Below, piece after piece: positions 53,992-61,878 of a DNA stretch of 64,000 bases. The notes beneath the pieces were generated by a model that had not been told where the DNA came from, ran no database searches, and saw only the letters and a list, made by a program, of their open reading frames with translations. This DNA is from SCRD01 sp046705285. Lineage in GTDB: Bacteria > Acidobacteriota > Terriglobia > UBA7540. Position 1 is the first letter of the stretch, and the number at the start of each line of letters is the position of its first letter. Location: contig JBJKQK010000009.1 of NCBI GenBank assembly GCA_046705285.1, positions 1-64,000 of the forward strand. Reading direction: 5' to 3'. The position numbers and the translations under genes are program-made.

Positions 53992-54188
53992 GGTCCCATT
54001 ATTGCCCGAGGCAGGTTGCATTGGCAACCAGTGGATGGCCCCAATACCTCTTGCGCGCTGTTGCAAACCCGGTTTCGCAGGTTGCAAATTCTCCAGCCAG
54101 GCGGTTTCGACTGAGGGCTTGGCGAATCAAGGTGCGAGGTATATGCTCATGAGTAAAGAGGAATCCAAAAGGGGGATCCCCACTGCCG

Positions 54189-55268
54189 ATGAGTTGTTCG
54201 AGTTGCCAGCAGCGGCACGTTCTCACAAGCGAGCGTCGTTCCGAGCTCCCCCTGCGCCGCGCGCTGGTGGTGTCCATGCTCGCGCTTTTGTCGATGCTGC
54301 TGTGCACGCCCGCTTGGCCTGCCCAGCTGCCTCAGCTGGTGACGCCAAACTGGACCCGGCTTTCGACTTACCGGGATGTCACGTCCTATGTCGACCGCAG
54401 CACTACGGATCTCATTACCGCCATCCCGGACCTCAAGGGCCTTCAACCCGTGGCAAACAAGGCAGAGGGCATGAAAGCCCTCAAGTTGCTCCTTGATCGC
54501 GTTGGAAAAAACGTACAGGAATTCTACGCGAAGTTTCCGGACACCACTTCGCTTGAACACATCACCATGCAGAAGTTTGGACCCAACGGCAACGTCGTTT
54601 CTTCGCGCGATGAGGTGTTCCACTATCTGGCAATCACTCCTCCCGGGAACGGAGTATCCACTCTGCTGGAATACAGGACCGATCGGGCGGGAAAGCGGGT
54701 CGAGTCTGCGGGGCTCGAGTATGGGTACGCGGTGACCAGCGGTTTTGCCTCGACGGCCATCTATCTGCATCCCGTGCTTCAACCGGACTCATCCTTCCGC
54801 TACCTCGGCACTCAGGATATCGACGGGAAAAAGACCGATGTCATCGTCTTCGCCCAGCGGCCCGCCTGGGCGGAATTGACGACGCAGGTCAGCATTGGGG
54901 GAAAAAGTACCAACCTGCTGGTCCAGGGCCTGGCGTGGATCGATCCCCACAGTTACCAGATTGTCCGCATGAGAACCGACCTGCTGGCGCCTTCTCCGGA
55001 GATCGGCCTGATGGGCGAGACCACAGTCGTCAACTTCACGGAGGTCCAATTCCCCGAAATGCCTGGAACCATCCTGTGGCTGCCGCGCAAGGTCACGGTC
55101 ACGACCAAATGGGAGGCAAGGGTTCCCGTCGAAACATCCTTCTATCCCCCGGACTCCAGATTTCCCGTCACATCCACCGACTACGTGTGGAGGCAGGAGA
55201 CCTACCGCAACATTCATCGTTACTCCGACTACAGGCTGTTCACCGCCAAAAGCACACTCAAGTACTGA
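54189..55268 (+). CDS. Secreted protein of unknown function
   Basis: A 359-residue protein with a basic stretch and hydrophobic signal segment at about residues 23-45, so it is probably exported. The mature part starts with PNWTRLSTYRDVTSYVD and is mixed alpha/beta. Strand-rich segments near the C-terminus (TILWLPRKVTVTTKWEARV, then SYRN-like aromatic strands) recall the outer-membrane or VWA-associated secreted proteins common in Acidobacteria. I cannot name a family or an active site. The ATG at 54189 lacks a good ribosome site; a start nearer the signal peptide, such as the ATG at 54279, is possible. Confidence 0.65.
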   Translation: MSCSSCQQRHVLTSERRSELPLRRALVVSMLALLSMLLCTPAWPAQLPQLVTPNWTRLSTYRDVTSYVDRSTTDLITAIPDLKGLQPVANKAEGMKALKLLLDRVGKNVQEFYAKFPDTTSLEHITMQKFGPNGNVVSSRDEVFHYLAITPPGNGVSTLLEYRTDRAGKRVESAGLEYGYAVTSGFASTAIYLHPVLQPDSSFRYLGTQDIDGKKTDVIVFAQRPAWAELTTQVSIGGKSTNLLVQGLAWIDPHSYQIVRMRTDLLAPSPEIGLMGETTVVNFTEVQFPEMPGTILWLPRKVTVTTKWEARVPVETSFYPPDSRFPVTSTDYVWRQETYRNIHRYSDYRLFTAKSTLKY

Positions 55269-55553
55269 TGCAACTTGCCCGCACCCTTCACCAGCTGGCG
55301 CTTCAGTCTTCAGGCCTCTTGAGAAGTGCAGCTTCGCCAATGATTTCGCGGCAGTCGCGCAGCTTGCCAGGAGGACTCTGGGGTGCGGCCGGAGGCACGC
55401 TGTGATATCACCTTTCATTATCAGAAGATTTAACAGCACCAAAGTTCCATTGCAATCCTTCTGGTATGAATGGTATTTGAAATATACAAATTGTCAGCCG
55501 GAGAGGCGACGAGAGCAAGAGCAAACGTAAAAGTCCTAAGGGAGGGGGCGCTT

Positions 55554-55817
55554 ATGTTTTGCGGTAAGTCGGTGGAGGCTTTTGACCAGATCGTAGAATC
55601 GATCCTGGTCGCGGAGTTTAAGGCGGTACTGGAGATGGGACTTCTAACGGAAGAAGCCCTGCTCCCTGTCGTCGTGGAGATGCGCAACTCGCTCCGCGAG
55701 GCTTTCCCGGAGATGTCAGCCAAGGAGGCCGAGATTCACCTGCGGCATTTGCAGGACCAGTGCCGCGAAATAGCGTACCGAATTTTCGACATGTCTTACA
55801 CGACCTACTGGAATTAG
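55554..55817 (+). CDS. Small helical protein of unknown function
   Basis: An 87-residue protein, mostly alpha-helical by composition (FKAVLEMGLLTEEALLPVVV and AEIHLRHLQDQCREIAYRIF), with no signal or membrane segment. The ATG at 55554 is preceded by GGGAGGGGG, a strong purine-rich ribosome site. The frame extends upstream to 55470 but without such a site. A near-identical 17-base copy of the sequence around its ribosome site recurs directly at its stop codon. Family not recognised. Confidence 0.55.
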   Translation: MFCGKSVEAFDQIVESILVAEFKAVLEMGLLTEEALLPVVVEMRNSLREAFPEMSAKEAEIHLRHLQDQCREIAYRIFDMSYTTYWN

Positions 55818-55889
55818 GGAGGGGGGCGCTTGCTGTAGCGGCGACGTCGCCAGCGCCGCATCGGGCTTTGTGCCCGGATCCCGTACAGC

Positions 55890-55935
55890 GCAGGGGCGCC
55901 CCGGGTGGATGGCACACACTTTGCAGGGGCGCCCC
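55890..55935. repeat. Two 13-base direct repeats with a 10-base palindrome
   Basis: GCAGGGGCGCCCC occurs at 55890-55902 and again at 55923-55935. Each contains the palindrome GGGGCGCCCC, and the start-to-start spacing is 33 bases, close to three helical turns. They lie about 165-210 bases upstream of the second GH3 gene and could be an operator pair. They could also be chance in GC-rich DNA. Confidence 0.4.
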
Positions 55936-56098
55936 TCTGCGGTTTCCAGCGCAAATCCAACCCTTGTCCCACCATCCTCGCTCATACAGGCACTCCTCAC
56001 TTTGCGGCAGCAATCAATAAGAGCACGTTGACAGCCCGGCGCGGGGCATGTTACAAACGCGGCCAGTAGCCATTTCAATCGTCACAGAGGATAAACTC

Positions 56099-57958
56099 AT
56101 GCCCACATCCCGCCGGCAGTTCCTTGCAGCCTCGATTGCAGCCCTGGGAGCCCCGCTATACGCGCGCGGAGCGCTGGCCCAACCTGCGGCCACACAGCAG
56201 CTTGTTTCCTTTGACGGCCCGGTCCACAAACTTCTCAGCCAGTTGACGCTGGCCGAAAAAGTCGGCCAGATGACTCAGGCCGACCAGATGTATCTTCTCA
56301 ACCTGGATGACCTTCAAAAATATCATCTGGGATCGCTGCTGAGCGGCGGTGATTCCGATCCCAAGACGGGGAACGATTTCCATTCCTGGCGGGAGATGTA
56401 CAACCACTATCAGGCGCGTGCCGTCAAGACGAGTCCGCGCATTCCGATTCTCTATGGTGTGGATGATGTGCATGGCCACAGCAACGTGATCGGGGCGACC
56501 ATCTTCCCGCACAACATCGGGCTCGGCTGCACCCGCAACGCCGAACTGGTGGAAAAAGCCGGACGCATCACGGCCATCGAAGTTCGAGCCACGGGGATTC
56601 AATGGGGATTCGCGCCCTGCGTCACGGTTCCGCAGGACGTGCGCTGGGGACGCACTTACGAAGGCTTCAGCGAATCGCCCGACGTGGTGAAGGTGCTGGG
56701 CGAAGCGGCAGTGCGCGGCATGCAGGGTTCCGGACTCGGCGACCCGCTCGGCATTGCAGCTTGTGCCAAGCATTTTGCCGGAGACGGGGGAACAGTTTTC
56801 GGGACCGGCGTACCCAAGAACAAGGGGTCGCTCCACTATCCGCTCGACCAGGGCGACACAAGGCTGGACGACGCCGATTTCCGGCGCATCCACCTGCAGG
56901 GCTATGTCACGGCAGTCCAGGCGGGCGTCGCCACCGTCATGCCCTCTTACAGCAGTTGGAACGGCGTGAAGTGTTCTGCCAACCGCGTGCTGCTCACTGA
57001 GGTTTTGAAGCAGGAGTTGGGCTTCAAAGGTTTCTTAATCTCAGATTACGCAGCGGAAAAAGAACTTCCCGGCAATTACAAGCAGCAGATTGAAACGACC
57101 ATCAACGCCGGCATGGACATGGTGATGGTCCCGGACGATTACCGGGGGTTCATCCGCTTGCTCACTGAATTGGTCCAGGAGGGGCGCGTACCGATGTCGC
57201 GCATTGACGATGCGGTGGCGCGCATTCTTCGCGTCAAGTTCGCCATGGGATTGATGGACCCGAGCCGCTCGCAGCTTGCCGACCCGGCGCTCGCAAAGCA
57301 GTTTGGCTCGCCGGACCATCGCGCCGTGGCCCGGCAGTGCGTCCGGGAATCGCTGGTGGTCCTCAAGAACGAGCGCTCCGTTTTGCCGCTGGCCAAAGGC
57401 AAGCGCATTCATGTGGCCGGCAAAAATGCGGACAACATCGGCAATCAGTGCGGCGGCTGGACGATCACCTGGCAGGGCCGTAGCGGAAACACCACAGTCG
57501 GAACCACCATCCTGGCCGCGATTCGCAAAGCCGCAGGCAATGCGAACATAACGTATTCTCTGGACGGTTCCGGCGCCGAAGGCGCTTCAGTGGCTGTCGC
57601 TGTCATCGGCGAAACACCTTACGCGGAAATGGAAGGCGACCGCGAAAATCTGAATCTCGACCCTGCAGACGCGGCCGTGGTGGAAAATCTCAAGCGCAGC
57701 GGAGTTCCCGTAGTCGTCGTGCTGGTTTCCGGCCGCCCGCTGGCGATTGACGACATCCTCCCCAAAGCGGACGCGTTCATCGCCGCCTGGCTGCCCGGCA
57801 CGGAAGGCGACGGCGTGGCCGACGTACTTTTCGGCCAATTCAAGCCCACGGGCAAACTCTCCTTCACCTGGCCGAAGGGTTCTTCCACCAGCTTCCACCT
57901 GGGCGATCCGGGCTACGAGGCACTTTTCCCCTTCGGCCACGGGCTAAGCTGGGCATAG
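56099..57958 (+). CDS. GH3 beta-glucosidase, Tat-exported
   Basis: A 619-residue two-domain GH3 enzyme without the FnIII extension of the first GH3. A Tat signal (TSRRQFLAAS) is followed by the barrel, with GVDDVHGHSNV near residue 120, KHFAGDGGT near 225 and the predicted nucleophile Asp316 in LISDYAAE. The alpha/beta sandwich contains NIGNQCGGWTITWQG near 445 and EMEGDRENL. The organisation resembles plant- and marine-type exo-1,3/1,4-beta-glucosidases such as ExoP. The ATG at 56099 has AGAGG 8 bases upstream. It probably cleaves beta-glucans to glucose in the periplasm. Confidence 0.94.
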   Translation: MPTSRRQFLAASIAALGAPLYARGALAQPAATQQLVSFDGPVHKLLSQLTLAEKVGQMTQADQMYLLNLDDLQKYHLGSLLSGGDSDPKTGNDFHSWREMYNHYQARAVKTSPRIPILYGVDDVHGHSNVIGATIFPHNIGLGCTRNAELVEKAGRITAIEVRATGIQWGFAPCVTVPQDVRWGRTYEGFSESPDVVKVLGEAAVRGMQGSGLGDPLGIAACAKHFAGDGGTVFGTGVPKNKGSLHYPLDQGDTRLDDADFRRIHLQGYVTAVQAGVATVMPSYSSWNGVKCSANRVLLTEVLKQELGFKGFLISDYAAEKELPGNYKQQIETTINAGMDMVMVPDDYRGFIRLLTELVQEGRVPMSRIDDAVARILRVKFAMGLMDPSRSQLADPALAKQFGSPDHRAVARQCVRESLVVLKNERSVLPLAKGKRIHVAGKNADNIGNQCGGWTITWQGRSGNTTVGTTILAAIRKAAGNANITYSLDGSGAEGASVAVAVIGETPYAEMEGDRENLNLDPADAAVVENLKRSGVPVVVVLVSGRPLAIDDILPKADAFIAAWLPGTEGDGVADVLFGQFKPTGKLSFTWPKGSSTSFHLGDPGYEALFPFGHGLSWA

Positions 57959-58127
57959 ATTGCGCGGGCTTCCGCGGTTGAGGTCCTCGGGTATTCTCTG
58001 TGCCTTCCGTGCCTCGCAAGCTCTTATAGAGAGCGTAAGGAGCCTCTCTGTGGCCTCTGTGTTGGAGCCTTTCTTGGGTGTCGCATTACGTCTCGTTGTA
58101 TGCGATGGGTAAGGTCACCTGCGGCAC

Positions 58128-58766
58128 TCACTGCTGGCCGGACCTGGCCATGGTTCTGTCGATCAGTTTTTCCACTTGGCCCGCCATTGAGTCGTCCCAG
58201 CCGGCCCAGTGCGCCACAATGTAGCCGTGCTTATCAATCAGGAAAAAATTAGGAACGCCGCGGGCGTAGAAGAGGTGCGCCATGGTAAGGTCCCGATCCA
58301 GATACTGCGGCCATTGCATCTGATGCTCTTGGATGTAACGGTGCCAGGCGTCCGCGTCCTTGCCATCGCAGATGCCAATTATCGTAAAAGGAGCGTTGGC
58401 ATACTCACTGGCAAGGTCGTTCATGTGCGGCACGGCACGCCGGCAATACGGGCACCACGTTGCCCAAAAAAACAGCAGAACGACGTTCCCCTTCAAGTAA
58501 GCCGGCGTATACGTCTGGCCGTCGTTGGCCCTCAGTGAAAAATCGGGAACTTTCGGTGCCCGATACACGTGCGAAGCGGCCATCACCGGGCACGGACTGC
58601 TGGCAAGAAAGATTGCCACGGCAGCCAGTAAGCCGAGAATTTTCAGTCGTCCCAAATGTGCGCTACGCGCGCTGGACGGTTGTGAAGGCGTAGACTCCTT
58701 CGGGAGATGTGCCCGGCCCATGCTCCTCGGAAGGATTTCCAATTCCTGCTTGCTGGCAGTGTTCAT
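58128..58766 (-). CDS. TlpA/ResA-like thioredoxin-fold protein
   Basis: A 212-residue protein with a cytoplasmic N-terminus of about 42 residues, one hydrophobic segment at about 43-62, and a thioredoxin fold of the AhpC-TSA/Redoxin type outside. The redox pair WCPYC lies near residue 104, preceded by LLFFWAT. The cis-proline loop RGVPNFFLIDKHG lies near 170. It probably reduces disulfides in exported proteins or in cytochrome c maturation. The ATG at 58766 has AAGGAG 6 bases upstream. No cytochrome or CcdA gene is adjacent, so the specific role is open. Confidence 0.88.
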   Translation of the reverse strand: MNTASKQELEILPRSMGRAHLPKESTPSQPSSARSAHLGRLKILGLLAAVAIFLASSPCPVMAASHVYRAPKVPDFSLRANDGQTYTPAYLKGNVVLLFFWATWCPYCRRAVPHMNDLASEYANAPFTIIGICDGKDADAWHRYIQEHQMQWPQYLDRDLTMAHLFYARGVPNFFLIDKHGYIVAHWAGWDDSMAGQVEKLIDRTMARSGQQ

Positions 58767-59272
58767 GATTTGCTCCTTCAGGCATTTTGACGGCGCTCGA
58801 GCAGGCCGCAAAGTATCTCCGGCGATAATCACCGCGCAACGCGAGGAAGGTATCATCTCCGCTTCGGTTGCAGGTTACGTGGGCGGGTCCTCAGTCAGCA
58901 CACGGTGGCTGGACGGGCAGGCATCCTTTATCAAGTGAACGCTGGACCAGCCCATGTGCACCAGCAGCGAGATTAGCACAGCACTACCGTGGGAACAACG
59001 GCCAAATTGGCGGGTGGCGCATCGCGCTGCCGGCGATGTGCGCGATCACGCGGAGGCGGAATTCGCTTGACAACTGTCGGCTAGCATGGTAGTCTTTCTG
59101 GAGGCCTTGAAAGGGATGGGTGGCCACCGGGGGCGGAGAGGAAGCGATGACAGGGTTTAATACAAACTGGGCTAGAAGAATCCACCTTGGGTCCCGCGGA
59201 AACGGTACAAGAGCTGCCCGGGAGCTTCCGGACACTGAAACAAATGGGACAAAAAATATCTATTTTGGCAAA

Positions 59273-59465
59273 ACGAACCGGAGAAGTGATTGAAAACAAA
59301 GAATCGGGGTGCAAAAACGAACCGGAACGAACCTGAAAACGAAGCGGAGAAGTTGTTGAAAACACTAGAGTGCATAAAAAACGAACCGGAACGAACCGAA
59401 AAACGAAGCGGGCCATGTTGTTGAAAATAAACGAGGGTCAAAAAACAAGCTGTAAACAATCCGGA
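59273..59465. repeat. Degenerate tandem repeat, about 65-base unit, three copies
   Basis: Copies anchored on ACGAASCGG begin at 59273, 59339 and 59403, each followed by a TTGAAAA-containing block about 13 bases later and then an A-rich run with ACGAACCGGAACGAACC. The stretch is purine-rich and clearly lower in GC than its surroundings. It lies within the 886-base gap 58767-59652, which holds no gene I can support. Confidence 0.65.
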
Positions 59466-59592
59466 AATTTCGCGGGAATTTCCCGTGAACTGCTTCTAGC
59501 CTACTGCAGCCCGGAATCGCGATCCTGCGAGCCTCAGGCTTGCCCTCCGCCCCATTCGTGTCTGGCAAGCCGGCGCTGGCATCGAACGCGTC

Positions 59593-59601
59593 TGGTATAC
59601 T
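59593..59601 (+). promoter_or_regulatory. Extended -10 promoter for glgX
   Basis: TGGTATACT, an extended -10 element, lies 52 bases before the glgX ATG. No clear -35 is present. Confidence 0.35.
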
Positions 59602-59652
59602 GCAGCATGGACCCTGCAGGTCAGTTGACTCGCCGCTGAAGCGGCCTTTCCC

Positions 59653-61878
59653 ATGCCGAAAGATTCCTCAACGTCAAAGCCTACGTTCCCGTCGGAAGCC
59701 GACCCAAAGGCCGGACACCGTCCCCGCCGCGTGAGTCTCCCGAGCGCGGAGGAACTTGCTGAACTCGAACGTCTGCTGAGCTTATGTGAAGTTCAGTCTG
59801 TCCGTTCGGGAGTTCCCTTCCCTCTTGGAGCCACCATCAGGGCCGGCGGCGTCAACTTTGCGGTCTTCAGCCGGCACGCCACCGGCGTTCGCCTTGACCT
59901 GTTCAATCGCCCCGAAGACGGAACGCCGACCCGCACCATTCTTCTGAATCCGGTACGCAACAAGACAGGCGACGTGTGGCATGTGTGGCTGGAAGGAATT
60001 AAGCCCGGACAGCTTTACGGGTATCGTTTTGCCGGCCCGTACATGCCTCATGAAGGCCACCGCTTCAATCCCGACAAGCTCGTCGTGGACACCTGCGCCA
60101 CGGCGATTTCTCCGGTTCCACACCGCAGCTATCGCCGGGCTCTCGGCTACGATCCGGCCTCGCCGCTGCGAGATCTGTCGTTTTCCGCTGTGGATAACGC
60201 TGCTACGGCTCCAAAGTGCGTGGTTACCCACCCGGACTTTGACTGGCAGGACGACCAGCCGCTGCGGCTGCCCTGGAACTCTACCGTCATCTACGAACTG
60301 CACGTGCGGGGCTTTACGATCCACAGCAGCTCCGGAGTTTCGTACCCCGGAACATACCGCGGCCTGACAGAAAAGATCCCATACCTGAAAGACCTTGGCG
60401 TGACAGCGGTGGAACTGATGCCTGTCCAGGAATTCAATGAATACCACATGCCACGGATCAATCCCCAGACCGGCAAGCACCTCAGGAACTACTGGGGATA
60501 TGACCCGGTCAATTTCTTCTCCCCGAAAGCGTCCTACTCGATCGTCCGTGAGGAGGGCGCACAGGTGCTGGAATTCAAGGAAATGGTCCGTGCTTTCCAC
60601 CACGCGGGAATGGAGGTCATCGTCGACGTTGTTTTCAACCACACGGTTGAAGGCAATGAAATGGGACCGACCGTCTGCTTCCGCGGAATCGATAATGCCA
60701 TCTATTACTGGCTCGCCGAAGACAAGCGCTACTATCGCGACTTCACCGGCACCGGGCAGACCGTCAACGCCACTCACCCGGTCGTGCGCGACCTGATTCT
60801 GGACGCCTTGCGTTACTGGGTCATGGAGATGCACGTGGACGGCTTCCGCTTTGACCTGGCTTCGGTGCTGGGACGGGACCGCAACGGCAATGTCCTTTCA
60901 GACGCACCCCTGCTGGAGCGGATCGCCGAGGACCCGATTCTGCGCGATGCGAAGCTGATTGCTGAAGCGTGGGACGCTGCCGGGGCGTATCAGGTGGGAG
61001 GGTTTTCATTCCGCCGATGGGCCGAATGGAACGGCCGCTACCGTGATGACGTCCGCAGGTTCTGGCGGGGGGATGAAGGGATGACGCCTCACTTTGCCAG
61101 CCGCATCAGTGGAAGCCACGACCTGTATTTCGGATCAGGCAAAGGGCCGGAGTGCAGCATCAACTTCGTCACATGCCACGACGGCTTCACCCTGAATGAC
61201 CTGGTTAGCTATTCACAAAAGCACAACGAGCCCAATGGCGAGGGCAACCGCGACGGTACGGATGCAAACTATAGCCGGAATTATGGTGCAGAGGGCGAAT
61301 CCGGCGACGCAGCGGTTGAAGCGGTGCGCCGGCGACAGATCAAAAACATGCTGTTGACCCTCGCTATTTCACGCGGTGTCCCGATGATTCTTGCAGGAGA
61401 CGAATTCCGACGCACCCAGCAAGGCAACAACAACGCCTACTGTCAGGACAACGAAATCAGCTGGATAGACTGGTCATTGCTGGGCCGGAACCGCGAGATC
61501 TTTCAGTTCGCCCGGGGAGCGCTGGCGCTTCGCAGGGCGCATCCGGTCCTGGGCCATGTCGCCTACTATACTGAGGAGGAGCTCCGCTGGTACGATCCGA
61601 GAGGAAAGAACCCTGACTGGTTCGATCCCCGACAGAAGTGCCTGGCGTGCTTGATCAGTGGGCAGGACGGGCCCAGCCTCTACCTGATGTTTAACGCGGA
61701 CAGCCGGCCGGTCAGATTCGTCCTTCCATCCCCTCCCGCCGGGCGATGGCGCCTTGCAACTGACACTACACGGCCCACGCCGCGCAATTTCTATACCCCG
61801 GGAGCAGAAACTATTCTTAGAAACCCGTCAGGGTATCTTGCTGCACCGTATTCGGCTGTAGTGCTGGTTGCCCGCTGA
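59653..61878 (+). CDS. glgX: Glycogen debranching enzyme GlgX (GH13)
   Basis: A 741-residue GH13 isoamylase-type debranching enzyme that hydrolyses the alpha-1,6 branches left after phosphorylase action. An N-terminal CBM48 (about residues 50-150, FPLGATIRAGGVNFAVFS) is followed by the barrel. The catalytic residues are Asp near 401 in DGFRFDLAS, Glu near 438 in IAEAWD, and Asp near 508 in TCHDGFTLND. VVFNHTVEG is conserved region I. A C-terminal beta domain closes the protein. It is longer at the N-terminus by about 45 polar residues than many GlgX. It abuts the convergent glgP with no intervening base. Confidence 0.94.
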   Translation: MPKDSSTSKPTFPSEADPKAGHRPRRVSLPSAEELAELERLLSLCEVQSVRSGVPFPLGATIRAGGVNFAVFSRHATGVRLDLFNRPEDGTPTRTILLNPVRNKTGDVWHVWLEGIKPGQLYGYRFAGPYMPHEGHRFNPDKLVVDTCATAISPVPHRSYRRALGYDPASPLRDLSFSAVDNAATAPKCVVTHPDFDWQDDQPLRLPWNSTVIYELHVRGFTIHSSSGVSYPGTYRGLTEKIPYLKDLGVTAVELMPVQEFNEYHMPRINPQTGKHLRNYWGYDPVNFFSPKASYSIVREEGAQVLEFKEMVRAFHHAGMEVIVDVVFNHTVEGNEMGPTVCFRGIDNAIYYWLAEDKRYYRDFTGTGQTVNATHPVVRDLILDALRYWVMEMHVDGFRFDLASVLGRDRNGNVLSDAPLLERIAEDPILRDAKLIAEAWDAAGAYQVGGFSFRRWAEWNGRYRDDVRRFWRGDEGMTPHFASRISGSHDLYFGSGKGPECSINFVTCHDGFTLNDLVSYSQKHNEPNGEGNRDGTDANYSRNYGAEGESGDAAVEAVRRRQIKNMLLTLAISRGVPMILAGDEFRRTQQGNNNAYCQDNEISWIDWSLLGRNREIFQFARGALALRRAHPVLGHVAYYTEEELRWYDPRGKNPDWFDPRQKCLACLISGQDGPSLYLMFNADSRPVRFVLPSPPAGRWRLATDTTRPTPRNFYTPGAETILRNPSGYLAAPYSAVVLVAR

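Noticed and set aside
55716..55985. 89-codon minus-strand frame starting at 55985 with a good GAGGAG ribosome-like site
   Set aside because: Its second half is antisense to the 55554-55817 gene, and its first half is composed of the GC-rich palindromic repeats. The ribosome-like site alone is not enough.
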